From an uncultured Anaerolineales bacterium (GTDB lineage: Bacteria > Chloroflexota > Anaerolineae > Aggregatilineales > Aggregatilineaceae): a stretch of DNA of 64,000 bases. Location: contig CAKZOB010000006.1 of the NCBI GenBank assembly GCA_937135955.1, positions 1 through 64,000 of the forward strand, in the 5' to 3' direction. The position numbers were made by a program, and so were the translations under genes. This document shows, one piece after another, positions 8,436 to 18,060 of this stretch. The notes below the pieces were generated by a model. That model saw only the letters and a list, made by a program, of their open reading frames with translations. It ran no database searches and was not told where the DNA came from. Numbering within the stretch: the stretch's first letter is position 1; every line of letters starts with the position of its first letter.

Positions 8436-9233
8436 TCACTTCATGTGCGTCTGCTTCCACTGGGTCGGCGTCACGCCAGTAAACTGGCGGAAGGCTTTGG
8501 AGAACGCCTGGGGCGAATCGAAGCCCGTCTTGCGGGCGATCTCTCCGATCGTCCGATCCGGCTGCATCAACATGCACTTACTAGACTGCAGCCGTAACGC
8601 CAGCACATACTGCTTGGGACTGATCCCCATGGCCCGGCGGAACAGGAGCCGGAAGTAAGCCGGCGAGAAGCCCACGTAAGTCGCCACATCGCTGATGCGC
8701 AGTTGTTCGCTGAAATGCTGATGCATCCACTGCAGGGCGCGATCAATGGCAATCTGTTGCTCAGTGGTCAGATCGGGTTCTCCCTGGCGCAACCCGCAGC
8801 GCAGCAGAATCACGGCCAGTTGGTCAACGAAAGCGCGACACTGAATATCGGTGTGAGGCAGGCCGCGGGCGATTTCTCGCTGCAACTGATAGCAATAGTC
8901 AATGAAACGGCTCTTTTCGAGGGCGCTCAGACGATACAGCCCTATGTCACCGGTATTGAGGAGTTCTCGATGCAATCTATCGGGCAGGCTGGGGAATTGC
9001 ACGACGATGAAGCTGACTTCCTGGTGAAGGTAAGGCTCGTGCCCATGTAACACTCCGCCGGGCAGATAGATCACGTCGCCGGCCTGCAGCAGGTATAACT
9101 GATCGCCCAGCCGGACATAGCAACTCCCCTGGCGAACGAAGGTGAACTCGCTTTGCACATGAGCGTGAGGCGGCATACGCCATCCTGGCGGGTGAGGCGG
9201 TTCCATTATCACTGTGTATTCGTCAAGGATCAT
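8436..9233 (-). CDS. AraC-family transcriptional regulator
   Basis: 265 residues: an N-terminal cupin-type sensing domain (MPPHAHVQSEFTFV, then LQAGDVIYLPGGVLHGH) and a C-terminal double helix-turn-helix of the AraC type (LRISDVATYVGFSPAYFRLLFRRAMG, shown here in halves: ISDVATYVGFSPAYF and TIGEIARKTGFDSPQAFSKAF). The start at 9233 is chosen because GGGAG lies 8 nt upstream and because the longer frame start at 9302 would fall inside a consensus promoter (9274-9302). It is divergent from the CUT2 sugar importer operon beginning at 9555, so it probably regulates that operon in response to the imported sugar. Confidence 0.87.
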   Translation of the reverse strand: MILDEYTVIMEPPHPPGWRMPPHAHVQSEFTFVRQGSCYVRLGDQLYLLQAGDVIYLPGGVLHGHEPYLHQEVSFIVVQFPSLPDRLHRELLNTGDIGLYRLSALEKSRFIDYCYQLQREIARGLPHTDIQCRAFVDQLAVILLRCGLRQGEPDLTTEQQIAIDRALQWMHQHFSEQLRISDVATYVGFSPAYFRLLFRRAMGISPKQYVLALRLQSSKCMLMQPDRTIGEIARKTGFDSPQAFSKAFRQFTGVTPTQWKQTHMK

Positions 9234-9273
9234 GGCGCAGGCTCCCAGGGATACAAAGGATAGCTTGAGCAGC

Positions 9274-9302
9274 ATGATATTGATCATAAACGATACTGTC
9301 AA
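9274..9302 (-). promoter_or_regulatory. Sigma-70-type promoter of the AraC-family gene
   Basis: Reverse strand TTGACA (9297-9302), 17-nt spacer, TATCAT (9274-9279). Predicted transcription start near 9267, giving a leader of about 33 nt before the ATG at 9233. It rules out the longer reading of the regulator gene. Confidence 0.75.
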
Positions 9303-9554
9303 GTTACAGGGAATGGGCGCTGGACTGGGGACAGCAAAATCGTTTTTGACAAATAAGGCGGCGAAAATTTACACCTTGTTTCGCTTGTGCCCAATGAATC
9401 CCAGTTTGGCATCGGGTGCGTTCCAGGGTATATGTTGTATTGGATCGAGTCAGCCATGTGGTGACGAACGGCGAAAAGCGAAGACGGGTCGTTTGTTAAA
9501 ATAGCGCATGGTAAAGGTGTATTTTTCGAAGATACTACGGTAACCTTGAAGACT
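9303..9554. promoter_or_regulatory. Divergent control region between the AraC regulator and the CUT2 operon
   Basis: A 252-bp AT-richer stretch. On the + strand TAAAAT (9497-9502) resembles a -10 box but has no matching -35, as expected for an activator-dependent promoter. The 9-mer CGGCGAAAA occurs twice in direct orientation, around 9359-9367 and 9469-9477; these are candidate AraC-type half sites, an inference only. Confidence 0.35.
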
Positions 9555-11087
9555 ATGAGCCAGTCGTCGCCCCCTCCTTTGCTACAAATCCGTGGCATTA
9601 CCAAGCAATTCCCCGGTGTCCTGGCTCTGGACAATGTTTCCCTGGAATGCTATCCCGGCGAAATTCACGCCGTGGTCGGGGAAAATGGGGCCGGGAAGTC
9701 AACCCTGATGAAAATCCTGGTGGGGGCCTACCAGCCTGATCATGGCGAAATCTACCTCGATGGACAGCGGGTGCATTTTCATCACCCGCGCCAGGCTCAG
9801 CAGGCCGGGATCAGCATCATTTACCAGGAATTCACCCTGCTGCCCTACCGCACGGTTGCGCAGAACATCTTTCTGGGCCGCGAGCCAGCCCGCCATGGGC
9901 TGATTGACCGGCGCGCGATGGTGGAAAAAACGTCCGAATTGCTGCGCCGCCTGAAAGCCGATGCCTATATCTCGCCTCATGCCCTGGTGCGCGATCTGTC
10001 GGTTGCTCAACAACAGATCGTGGAGATCGCCAAGGCCCTGTCGCTCGAAGCCAGGGTTTTGGTGATGGATGAGCCGACCGCAGCGCTGGCCGCCGAAGAA
10101 GTCAACCTGCTGTTCGACGTGGTGCGCAGTCTGCGCGATAGCGGCATGGCCATCATCTATATCTCGCACCGCTTCCAGGAAATCTTTGAGCTGGCGCGGC
10201 GGATCACGGTGCTCAAAGACGGGCGACATGTGGCGACGGTGATGGCTCACGAGATCACATCCGCCGACCTGGTACGCCTGATGGTCGGGCGCGAACTCGA
10301 ATACTACTACCCACCCTATGCCACCCCTGAGGAGATCGGCGAGACACGGCTCCGCGTCGAGAACGCCTCGAACGACTTCCTCAAGAATATCTCTTTCGAG
10401 CTGCGCGCCGGGGAGATCGTCGGGATCGCGGGTTTGCAAGGCTCCGGGCGAACCGAGCTGGCTCAGGCCCTGTTCGGCGTCAAACCCTTTACATCTGGCA
10501 AGGTGGAGGTCAGAGGCCGCATCACCCACATTTCTTCTCCCCTGGCAGCCATCCGTCAGGGTATGGGTTTCATCACCGAGGATCGCAAGCGCGAAGGGCT
10601 GGCGCTGCGTCAGTCGGTGTGGGACAACGTCCTGCTGGCTTTCCGTGCTCTGCAGCACATGCTCACGCCTGTGCGCCTCAATGGTGCGGGGGGGCCAGAT
10701 GTGCGCGCGTTGACGCAACAGGTAGACCTGCGAGCCGCCAGCCTGAGTCAGCCGGTGCAGTACCTCAGCGGCGGCAACCAGCAAAAAGTAGTGCTGGCCA
10801 AGTGGCTAGCCACTGCCTCCGAAATCCTGATTTTCGATGAGCCGACGCGCGGCATTGATGTCAACGCCAAGGCGGGTATTCACCAGTTGCTGCGCGCCCT
10901 GGCGCGCGCGGGCACTGCCATCCTCATGATCTCCTCAGAACTTCCGGAAGTCATCGGCATGAGTGACCGGATTCTTGTCATGCACGACGGCCAGATTGTG
11001 GGCGAGCTGCCAGCCGGGGCTAGCGAGGCAGATATTATGCTGCTGGCGACAGGTCAGCAGCTCCTTGCGGGGGAGAAGCGGTCATGA
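9555..11087 (+). CDS. Sugar ABC transporter ATP-binding protein, RbsA/MglA type
   Basis: 510 residues with two fused ABC domains, as in CUT2 importers of pentoses, hexoses and related compounds. The first domain has Walker A GENGAGKST (residues 42-50), signature LSVAQQQ and Walker B VLVMDEPTAAL. The second has the degenerate Walker A of this family (GLQGSGRTEL), an intact LSGGNQQK signature and FDEPTRGIDVN. The ATG at 9555 is used; a TTG three codons upstream is less likely. The gene overlaps the next permease by 4 bp, implying translational coupling. It is the first gene of a four-gene operon (ATPase, two permeases, binding protein), divergent from the AraC regulator. Confidence 0.92.
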   Translation: MSQSSPPPLLQIRGITKQFPGVLALDNVSLECYPGEIHAVVGENGAGKSTLMKILVGAYQPDHGEIYLDGQRVHFHHPRQAQQAGISIIYQEFTLLPYRTVAQNIFLGREPARHGLIDRRAMVEKTSELLRRLKADAYISPHALVRDLSVAQQQIVEIAKALSLEARVLVMDEPTAALAAEEVNLLFDVVRSLRDSGMAIIYISHRFQEIFELARRITVLKDGRHVATVMAHEITSADLVRLMVGRELEYYYPPYATPEEIGETRLRVENASNDFLKNISFELRAGEIVGIAGLQGSGRTELAQALFGVKPFTSGKVEVRGRITHISSPLAAIRQGMGFITEDRKREGLALRQSVWDNVLLAFRALQHMLTPVRLNGAGGPDVRALTQQVDLRAASLSQPVQYLSGGNQQKVVLAKWLATASEILIFDEPTRGIDVNAKAGIHQLLRALARAGTAILMISSELPEVIGMSDRILVMHDGQIVGELPAGASEADIMLLATGQQLLAGEKRS

Positions 11088-12049
11088 AGCTCTCTGTGCC
11101 CCTGCGTCGCCGCATCCCTTCGATCTATATCGTCCTGCTACTTTTCTACCTGGCCGGTTGGGTGCTCGTTTCTCTTTTTGGGCGCGGCACGTGGCTTTCT
11201 GGAACCAACCTCAGCAACATGGCCGTGCGGTCGGTCGCACTGGGCATCGTGGCCATAGGGCAGACGTTCACCATTCTGGTTGGCTCGCTCGACCTGTCAG
11301 TGGCCTATCTGATCAGCGTGGTGGCGGTGATGGCCTCCTACCTCATGCAGGGCGATCCCGACAAAGTCCCCCAGGCCATCCTGATCGTGTTCGGCATTGG
11401 GGTGGGGGTTGGCCTCGCCAACGGGTTGATCATCACCAAGCTGAGACTCAACGCCTTCATCGCCACGGTAGGAACGGGCCTGCTAATGCAGGGGGTTCTC
11501 AACGCCAGTTTTGAGAACTTCGCCGGAGCAGTGCCCGCCAGCTTTCAGGACTTCGCCTACGGCAAGCTGGGGCCATTTCCGGCTCCGGTGCTGTTGCTCT
11601 TGCTCATAGCGGCGCTGGCAGCCTTTGTGTTGGAGCGGACGCGCTTTGGGGCACACCTCTATGCTGTAGGTGGCAACCGCAGCACGGCGCGTCTTTCGGG
11701 TGTGCGGACGGATCGCGTCATCATCGCTGCGCACGTCATCGCCAGCCTGATGGCGACCATCTCCGGCCTGTTCATCGTCAGCCGTCTGCGGGCGGGCGCT
11801 CCCTGGGTGGGGCCAGATGGAGCCTACGACATTGAGTCGGTGGCCGCGGTGGTCGTGGGCGGCACAGCTCTGTCTGGCGGTCGCGGGGGAGTCGGCGGAA
11901 CGCTGGCTGGCGTTTTTATCTTCTCTGTCCTGGATACCATGTTCAACCAGCTTGGCATTGATCCTTACCTCAAGCAGGTCTTTCGTGGGCTGATCATCAT
12001 CGCGGCTGTGGCCAGCTATTCAGTGCGGTCTCGCGAAACGGCGGCGTAG
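11084..12049 (+). CDS. Sugar ABC transporter permease, RbsC type (first)
   Basis: 321 residues of hydrophobic protein with the BPD_transp_2 pattern: GQTFTILVGSLDLSV near residue 65, then an internal GLANGLIITKL and the C-terminal AVVVGGTALSGGRGGVGGT signature. It overlaps the ATPase gene by 4 bp and the following permease starts 2 bp after its stop. The two permeases are similar in type and would form a heterodimeric channel for the CUT2 importer. Confidence 0.9.
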   Translation: MKLSVPLRRRIPSIYIVLLLFYLAGWVLVSLFGRGTWLSGTNLSNMAVRSVALGIVAIGQTFTILVGSLDLSVAYLISVVAVMASYLMQGDPDKVPQAILIVFGIGVGVGLANGLIITKLRLNAFIATVGTGLLMQGVLNASFENFAGAVPASFQDFAYGKLGPFPAPVLLLLLIAALAAFVLERTRFGAHLYAVGGNRSTARLSGVRTDRVIIAAHVIASLMATISGLFIVSRLRAGAPWVGPDGAYDIESVAAVVVGGTALSGGRGGVGGTLAGVFIFSVLDTMFNQLGIDPYLKQVFRGLIIIAAVASYSVRSRETAA

Positions 12050-12051
12050 CT

Positions 12052-13050
12052 ATGGCTCTTTCCACACGAACAACGCCTTTTACGAGAGTGCTCCGAAAGC
12101 CTTTGAAGATGGTTGCGGCCATACCGGCTATCTATTTCATCCTGGCCGCGTTGCTGATCTGGATCAGCTTCGAGAACCCGAATTTCCCCCAGCCGGAGGT
12201 CTTCCTGGCGTTTCTGCGCCGCGCGACTCCCCTGCTGATCCTGGCCGCAGGGCAGTTGTTCGTCATCGTCACAGGCGGCTTCGATCTGTCGGTAGGATCG
12301 CTGATCACGCTCACCGTGCTTGGCGGGGCCTTGTTGACGGACGGCAATGCCGACAGAACCCCTCTGGCTATCGTGACCCTGTACCTGATTGGCCTGGGGG
12401 TAGGGATATTCAACGGGCTGGTGGTCAGCTACCTGCGCGTTTCTTCGTTCATCACCACGTTGGGGATGCTGATCGCCCTCAAAGGCGCGGCCCTGCTGTG
12501 GTCTGGCGGTGCGCCGGCGGGCTACCTGCCCGACAACTTCCGCATCTTCGGTCGCCAGAACCTCGAAGGGGTACCCTATCTGGGCAAGGTGCCCTACGCC
12601 GTGATCATCCTGGTGGTGTACTCCCTAGTCGCCACATACCTGCTGCACGGCACCAACTTTGGCAAGAAAGCCCTGGCTGTGGGCGATAATCCACGGGCAG
12701 CCGCCCTGTCGGGCATCGCCATACCGCGCATCAGGATCGCCGTGTTTGTCCTGTCGTCTATCTCCGCCGTCACCGCCGGAATCCTGCTTGGTGGGTTCGC
12801 GGGCGTTTCCATGAATGTCGGAGACGGGTACGAACTGGAGGCCATCGCTGCTGTCGTGCTGGGAGGGGCAATGCTCATGGGTGGCAAAGGGTCTATGCCC
12901 ACAGCCATCGCCGGTGCCCTGAGCCTGCGCGCCCTGTTCACCCTGCTAAACCTGTTAGGGCTGCCCAGCCCCTATCGCGCGGCTGTGCAGGGCCTGATCA
13001 TCATCGGTGCAGCGGCCTATGCCGCTTTCCGGAGTCAAAGTGAGTCCTGA
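12052..13050 (+). CDS. Sugar ABC transporter permease, RbsC type (second)
   Basis: 332 residues with the same family signatures as its neighbour: GQLFVIVTGGFDLSVGS, GIFNGLVVSYLRV and VVLGGAMLMGGKGS near the C-terminus. Many ribose-type systems use a permease homodimer, so two distinct adjacent permeases point to a heterodimer. It is followed by 114 bp and then the binding protein gene, which has its own strong ribosome-binding site. Confidence 0.9.
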   Translation: MALSTRTTPFTRVLRKPLKMVAAIPAIYFILAALLIWISFENPNFPQPEVFLAFLRRATPLLILAAGQLFVIVTGGFDLSVGSLITLTVLGGALLTDGNADRTPLAIVTLYLIGLGVGIFNGLVVSYLRVSSFITTLGMLIALKGAALLWSGGAPAGYLPDNFRIFGRQNLEGVPYLGKVPYAVIILVVYSLVATYLLHGTNFGKKALAVGDNPRAAALSGIAIPRIRIAVFVLSSISAVTAGILLGGFAGVSMNVGDGYELEAIAAVVLGGAMLMGGKGSMPTAIAGALSLRALFTLLNLLGLPSPYRAAVQGLIIIGAAAYAAFRSQSES

Positions 13051-13164
13051 GGAGCAGAGGAGGTGAACATCGCTCAGATACGAACTGCGAGTCACATCAA
13101 TCTCTTAAGTGCGTTTCCTGTTTGCTGTCTTGCTAGAGTGTGTATCGGAGGAAAAGCATAAACT

Positions 13165-14334
13165 ATGACCAAGAATCTGAAGTATCTGGTGCTCAGTGTG
13201 ATCCTGCTGGCTTTGGTGGTTCCGCCCACTGTCCTGGCACAGGAGGGTGGACAACCCAAATCGTCCTCAGAGTTTTTCGATCCTGAAGAATTCGCCCGTC
13301 AGCTTGCCCTGCTCGACATGGAACCGGAAGGCCCAGCCGATCAACCCTGGCTGCAGGCCATTGATCCGGAATGGGTAGATACGACCCAGTACAAGAAGGA
13401 AGCTCCCTGGACGATTTGCTTCTCCAACGCGGGCAACTTCAATCCGTGGCGCGTGGTGGGCTTCACCACCATGGAGGCAGAGGTCGAACTGCATCCGGAG
13501 ATCGCGAATTTCGTCGTGACGGACGCCGAAGGCAGCGATGAGAAGCAGATCGGCGATATTGCGGACTTGCTGGCCACTGGCGAGTGCGATTTGTTGATCG
13601 TATCGCCCATGACCACCGCCGCGTTGACGCCGGCTGTGGAGCAGGCGTGCGAGACCATCCCCACGATCGTTTTTGACCGCGGCGTCAACACGGACTGCCC
13701 GGTGACCTTCATCAGCCCCATTGGCGGGTACGCCTTCGGCGCGGCGGCTGCGCGCTTCATCGTAGACAACCTGCCCGAAGGCGGCAAAGTGCTGGCTCTG
13801 CGTATCTCGCCAGGGGTGGACGTGCTGGAGACCCGGTGGGCCGCTGCCGAGCAAATCTTCATGGAAGCGGGCGTGAATGTGATCGGCGTTGAGTTCACCG
13901 GCGACGATCGCGCGACTGCCCGCTCGATCGTTGAAGACTATCTGGAGCGCTACGGCGAGATTGACGCGGTCTGGATGGACGCTGGCGCTACCTCGCTGGC
14001 CGTGATCGAAGCCTTCGAAGATATGGGCGTGGAGATCCCGATCATCACCGGCGAAGACCAGCAAGACTTCCTGGTGAAGTGGCAGGAGGAAGGACTGACC
14101 GCCATCGCCCCCACCTATCCCACCTTCCAGTGGCGCACGGCCATTCTGGCGGCCATTAAAATTCTGTCCGGCGAACCGGTTCCCAAGAAGTGGGTGCTGC
14201 CGCAGCCGACCATCACCAACGAGAATCTCGCTGAACACGTGCAGCCCAACATGCCCCCGCAGCACTATGCGCTGTGCGGGTGCGAAGAGCTGCCGGGCTT
14301 TCCGGAGCGTTGGGGCGGCAAGCCAGCCAACTGA
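13165..14334 (+). CDS. Sugar ABC transporter substrate-binding protein, RbsB/XylF type
   Basis: 389 residues. A signal peptide (KYLVLSVILLALVVPPTVLA, cleavage after residue 25) leads into the periplasmic-binding fold: TICFSNAGNFNPWR at the first strand, VTDAEGSDEKQIGDIADLL for the first helix and linker, and VWMDAGATSLAVIEAFEDMG in the second domain. GGAGGAAAA is 11 nt upstream of the ATG. There is no lipobox cysteine, so anchoring to the cell is unclear in a presumed monoderm. It ends the CUT2 operon and is followed by a strong intrinsic terminator. The substrate is probably a sugar or sugar acid but cannot be named. Confidence 0.9.
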   Translation: MTKNLKYLVLSVILLALVVPPTVLAQEGGQPKSSSEFFDPEEFARQLALLDMEPEGPADQPWLQAIDPEWVDTTQYKKEAPWTICFSNAGNFNPWRVVGFTTMEAEVELHPEIANFVVTDAEGSDEKQIGDIADLLATGECDLLIVSPMTTAALTPAVEQACETIPTIVFDRGVNTDCPVTFISPIGGYAFGAAAARFIVDNLPEGGKVLALRISPGVDVLETRWAAAEQIFMEAGVNVIGVEFTGDDRATARSIVEDYLERYGEIDAVWMDAGATSLAVIEAFEDMGVEIPIITGEDQQDFLVKWQEEGLTAIAPTYPTFQWRTAILAAIKILSGEPVPKKWVLPQPTITNENLAEHVQPNMPPQHYALCGCEELPGFPERWGGKPAN

Positions 14335-14373
14335 TGTCTGCCCGATACCCTGGGCCGTACAGGTGAAAGATAG

Positions 14374-14405
14374 CGGGGCAGCCAGAGTGGCTGCCCCGTT
14401 GTTTT
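14374..14405 (+). terminator. Intrinsic terminator of the first CUT2 operon
   Basis: Perfect 10-bp stem CGGGGCAGCC / GGCTGCCCCG with a 5-nt loop AGAGT, followed by TTGTTTT. It lies 40 bp after the binding-protein stop codon. Confidence 0.88.
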
Positions 14406-14462
14406 GCCGGGCGATCCCCGCAGCCGGATGTGACATCCGCCACACGGGAACCAGACCGAGAC

Positions 14463-15431
14463 TTAGAAGACGCTGTCTGGGTTGTAGAACCGCGCGACGT
14501 TGTCAATGGTGATCAGCGGCGAGGGCAACACCGTGTCCTTTGGAGGAACTGCCCCGGCCAGGATCGCCATCAGGCGGTGGAACGCGGCGCGCCCGATCTG
14601 ATCCGAGTTGTTCAGGCCGGTCGCGGCATAGTTGGTGCCGTTGAGAATCTGCAGCAGCGCCTCTTTCTGGCCATCCACTCCCACCAGGAACATCTCCTCG
14701 CTCCGGCCAGCGTCCTGGATGGCTTTCTGAGCGCCCAGACACATTGAGTCGTTCTCGCAGAAGACGGCATCAATGCGATCGTACTTGGCCAGCATGTCGG
14801 CCATCAACGTGAAGCCGCCATCCTCGCTCCACCCGCCGAAATCGGGAGCCATGACGACTTCGATGTCGCTCGGTTCGACCGACGAGAGCATGCCGTTGGT
14901 GCGGTCAAGGCCGATGGAATTGTCCGCCGGGCCACCTCGCAGCACGACCAGACGCCCCTGGCCGCCCAGACGGTCCACGATGTACTGCCCGTCCTGCACG
15001 CCGATCATGTAATTGTCCGGCCCGATCCAGCTGGTGTAGTCGCCACCCTTGAGCTTGCGGTCAACCAGCACGACCGGCACCCCCGCCGCCTTAATGGCGT
15101 CCAGGGCAGCGGGTGCAGCTTCTAGCGGGCCACCGCTGATGATGATCCCGTCCACCTGCTGCGCCAGCACGTCCTCGACATCGGCGGTCAGTTTGGCGGC
15201 ATCACCGTTGGCATCGGTCACGATCAGCTCGATGTTCGAGTAGTAAGCCGCCTCTTCCTTCACCGCGTCGGACATGCCGATGAAGTACGCACAGCACAGG
15301 GTGAAGTTCACCATGCCGATGCGAATGGTCTTTTCCTGAGCTGTGGCGCGAGAGGGAGTCGCAACGGGCGCGCACAGAGCGACCAGGATCACCGCAATCA
15401 GAATCGCACTCGAAAGAATTCTCGTTCTCAT
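14463..15431 (-). CDS. Sugar ABC transporter substrate-binding protein, RbsB type
   Basis: 322 residues with a signal peptide (ILSSAILIAVILVALCAPVA region, probable cleavage near ATAQEK) and the Peripla_BP_4 fold: KTIRIGMVNFTLCCAYF at the start, VDGIIISGGPLEAAPAAL, and AVFCENDSMCLGAQKAIQDAG with the VGVDGQ hinge strand. It is the last gene of a minus-strand operon (aldehyde dehydrogenase, ATPase, permease, binding protein) and faces the first CUT2 operon tail to tail. The ligand is unknown. Confidence 0.9.
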   Translation of the reverse strand: MRTRILSSAILIAVILVALCAPVATPSRATAQEKTIRIGMVNFTLCCAYFIGMSDAVKEEAAYYSNIELIVTDANGDAAKLTADVEDVLAQQVDGIIISGGPLEAAPAALDAIKAAGVPVVLVDRKLKGGDYTSWIGPDNYMIGVQDGQYIVDRLGGQGRLVVLRGGPADNSIGLDRTNGMLSSVEPSDIEVVMAPDFGGWSEDGGFTLMADMLAKYDRIDAVFCENDSMCLGAQKAIQDAGRSEEMFLVGVDGQKEALLQILNGTNYAATGLNNSDQIGRAAFHRLMAILAGAVPPKDTVLPSPLITIDNVARFYNPDSVF

Positions 15432-15544
15432 GGCACAATCTCCTTATTTTTCAATGAGCCTCTGGGGACAAAATTCGAAAGGTAGTGAGATGCTCTGTCT
15501 CCGTGCTCTCTCCTTTCCGCATCGCGTGAACTTATCGTATCCGG

Positions 15545-16561
15545 CTATTGCTGTTTACGACGAGCCAGAACAGCAAAGACGATGATGACCCCTTTGAGAA
15601 TTTGCTGGTAGTACGACTGCACGTTGTACAGGTTTAACAGGTTGTTGATCAGCCCCAGGACCAGCACACCGCCAAAGGTGCCCGGCACACTTCCGCCGCC
15701 TCCGCCCAGGATAGCGCCTCCGATGACGGCGGCGGCAATCGCGTCTAACTCGTAGCCGCTCCCCAAGCTCGGCTGCGCGATGCCCAGGCGGGCGGCCAAC
15801 AACACACCCGCCATGGCGGAGCACAGCCCTGAGATGATGTAGGCGGCCAGGATATGCCGTTCCACGTTGATGCCCGCCAGCCGGACTGCTTCCTCGTTGC
15901 CGCCGATGGCGAAAATCGCCCGCCCGGCAGACGTCCGGTTCAGGAAGAACCAGATGATCGGATAGCAAATCACCATGATCACGGTGGCGACGGCCAGCGA
16001 TCCGGCGATGCCCCCGACCGAACCACCCAGGATACGCCGGAAGGCGGGGTTGGTGGGGCTTTGGGGGGTGTCGGAGTAGACGTAGACCAGGCCACGGATC
16101 GCGCCCAGAGTCGCTAGAGTGACGATGAACGGTGCCAGCTTGAAACGGGCGATCAGAACACCATTGACAGCGCCCGCCACAACGCCCGCCGCCAGCGCGA
16201 TCAAGATGGCCAGGGCCAGGGGAATGTCGTCCTGCAGCCCTGCCGAAAGAATACCGGCGAGCGCCACGATGGAACCAACCGACAGGTCAATCCCGCCGGT
16301 GAGGATCACCACCAGCATCCCCAGGCTGATCAGGCCATTGGGCACGATCTGCCGCAGCAGATTGCTGATGTTGCGCTCGGTAAAGAACACATCTGAGGTA
16401 GAGGCGGTGATGATGACCAGAACGATGAAGGCCACAATGACACCGTAGTCGGCCCAGTGGTGGCGCAGGGTTTCGTACAGCCGGCGAGAAGACCCGCCAG
16501 CCCGCAGGCGTTCTTTGAGCGACGCAACGCGCGAGGGAGATGTCTGTGTGACGTTCCTCAT
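15545..16561 (-). CDS. Sugar ABC transporter permease, RbsC type
   Basis: 338 residues from the ATG at 16561, which overlaps the stop of the ATPase gene by 4 bp (ATGA); a longer frame to 16831 would run inside the ATPase gene. Typical signatures are GMLVVILTGGIDLSVGS, GAVNGVLIARFKLAPF and AVIGGAILGGGGGSVPGT. It ends with ILARRKQQ-like basic residues facing the cytoplasm. This system has a single permease, so a homodimer is expected, unlike the neighbouring operon. Confidence 0.9.
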   Translation of the reverse strand: MRNVTQTSPSRVASLKERLRAGGSSRRLYETLRHHWADYGVIVAFIVLVIITASTSDVFFTERNISNLLRQIVPNGLISLGMLVVILTGGIDLSVGSIVALAGILSAGLQDDIPLALAILIALAAGVVAGAVNGVLIARFKLAPFIVTLATLGAIRGLVYVYSDTPQSPTNPAFRRILGGSVGGIAGSLAVATVIMVICYPIIWFFLNRTSAGRAIFAIGGNEEAVRLAGINVERHILAAYIISGLCSAMAGVLLAARLGIAQPSLGSGYELDAIAAAVIGGAILGGGGGSVPGTFGGVLVLGLINNLLNLYNVQSYYQQILKGVIIVFAVLARRKQQ

Positions 16562-18060
16562 GCTACCTGGCTCCCTACTGCGGCAAGGGCCAACAGACCC
16601 TCTTCTGTGGCCTGTTCCTGCGAAAATTCTCCCGCCACATGCCCCTCTCGCATCACCAGCACGCGATCGCTCATGCCCAGGATTTCGGGCATTTCCGATG
16701 AGATCAACAAGATTGCCACTCCTCGCTCTGCCAGATCGCGGATGATCTGATAGATTTCCACCTTGGTTGCCACATCCACCCCGCGCGTCGGCTCGTCCAG
16801 GATGAGCACATCGGCGCGCACCAGCAGCCATTTGGCCAGGACGACTTTTTGCTGATTGCCCCCGCTCAGTTGACGCACTAACCGTTGAAGCTGTGGAGGC
16901 CGGATGTCCAGCTCGCGCACTTTGGCCAGGACCTGCTGATCCTGTTGCCGACGACTGAGCACCCCCCAGCGCGACATGCGCGATAGAGAGGCCAGGCTGA
17001 TGTTGTCACGAATTGAGCATGTCATGACCAGACCATTGCGCTTACGATCTTCGGTCAGGAAAGCGATGCCCGCTTCCACGGCATCGCGGGGGGTCTTGGG
17101 GCGGAAGGGCTGTCCGTGCAGGAAAATCTGCCCGGAAGTCGGCTGATCCGCGCCAAACAGGCAACGGGCCACCTGCGTGCGGCCGCTGCCTACCAGCCCA
17201 AACATGCCCAGGACTTCCCCACGCTTCAACGAAAAGCTGACATTCTCAAACACACCGTCGCGGCTGAGCTGATGGACGCGCAGCACTTCTTCCCCGGCCT
17301 GCGATCGGCGCTGAGGGTAGATTTCTTCGAGCGTGCGCCCCACCATCATCCGGATCAACTGGGTTTGATTGCTCTCTTCGCTGCGCACCGTTCCCACCAG
17401 TTCGCCGTCTTTGAGCACGGTGATCCGGTCGGCGACTTCGAACACTTCCTCCAGTCGGTGCGAAATATACAGCACCAGGGTAGACTGCTGTTTGAGCCTG
17501 ATGATCAGATGGAAAAGGCGCGTCACTTCCTCCTGCGACAGGACTGCCGAGGGTTCGTCCAGGATCAGAATACGCGGTGTCGCTAGCAGGGCCTTGGCGA
17601 TCTCGACCATCTGCTGATGGGGCACGCTCAGGCGCGAGACCGGCGTGCGCACGTTGATGCCATAAAAGCCGATCTCTTCCAGCACCGCCTGTGCCCTGCG
17701 GTGGGCCGCGTTCCAGTCCAGCCATCCGCCGCGCGTTACAGGCATCTGCCCCATGAGGATGTTCTCCGTTACCGAGAGATGGGGCACTAGGCTGAACTCC
17801 TGATAGACCGCCCGAATCCCCTGATGATGCGCATCGAAGGGGGAGTTGATCTCGACAGGGCGACCGTCAAGCAGGATTTCGCCGCTGTCGCGCCTGACGG
17901 CTCCGGAGAGAATCTTCACCAGGGTGGATTTGCCCGCCCCGTTCTCCCCCACGATGGCGTGCACTTCGCCGGCCACTGCCGAAAAATCCACGCCGCGCAG
18001 CGCTCGCGTGCCCTCATAGCTCTTGCTGATCTGGCGCATCTGCAGGAGCGGTTCGGTCAT
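16558..18060 (-). CDS. Sugar ABC transporter ATP-binding protein, RbsA type
   Basis: 500 residues with two ABC domains. Walker A GENGAGKST is at residues 38-46, with LSVPHQQ and LILDEPSAVLS; the second half has GLVGSGRTQV, an intact LSGGNQQK and LILDEPTRGVDV. The ATG at 18060 overlaps the aldehyde dehydrogenase stop by 4 bp, the same coupling as at its own 3' end, and is preferred over an in-frame ATG at 18075. It powers the importer formed with the downstream permease and binding protein. Confidence 0.92.
   Translation of the reverse strand: MTEPLLQMRQISKSYEGTRALRGVDFSAVAGEVHAIVGENGAGKSTLVKILSGAVRRDSGEILLDGRPVEINSPFDAHHQGIRAVYQEFSLVPHLSVTENILMGQMPVTRGGWLDWNAAHRRAQAVLEEIGFYGINVRTPVSRLSVPHQQMVEIAKALLATPRILILDEPSAVLSQEEVTRLFHLIIRLKQQSTLVLYISHRLEEVFEVADRITVLKDGELVGTVRSEESNQTQLIRMMVGRTLEEIYPQRRSQAGEEVLRVHQLSRDGVFENVSFSLKRGEVLGMFGLVGSGRTQVARCLFGADQPTSGQIFLHGQPFRPKTPRDAVEAGIAFLTEDRKRNGLVMTCSIRDNISLASLSRMSRWGVLSRRQQDQQVLAKVRELDIRPPQLQRLVRQLSGGNQQKVVLAKWLLVRADVLILDEPTRGVDVATKVEIYQIIRDLAERGVAILLISSEMPEILGMSDRVLVMREGHVAGEFSQEQATEEGLLALAAVGSQVA

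Noticed and set aside
9234-9302. An upstream start for the AraC-type regulator at 9302
   Set aside because: It would place the start codon inside the -35 box of a near-perfect promoter; the ATG at 9233 has a good ribosome-binding site.
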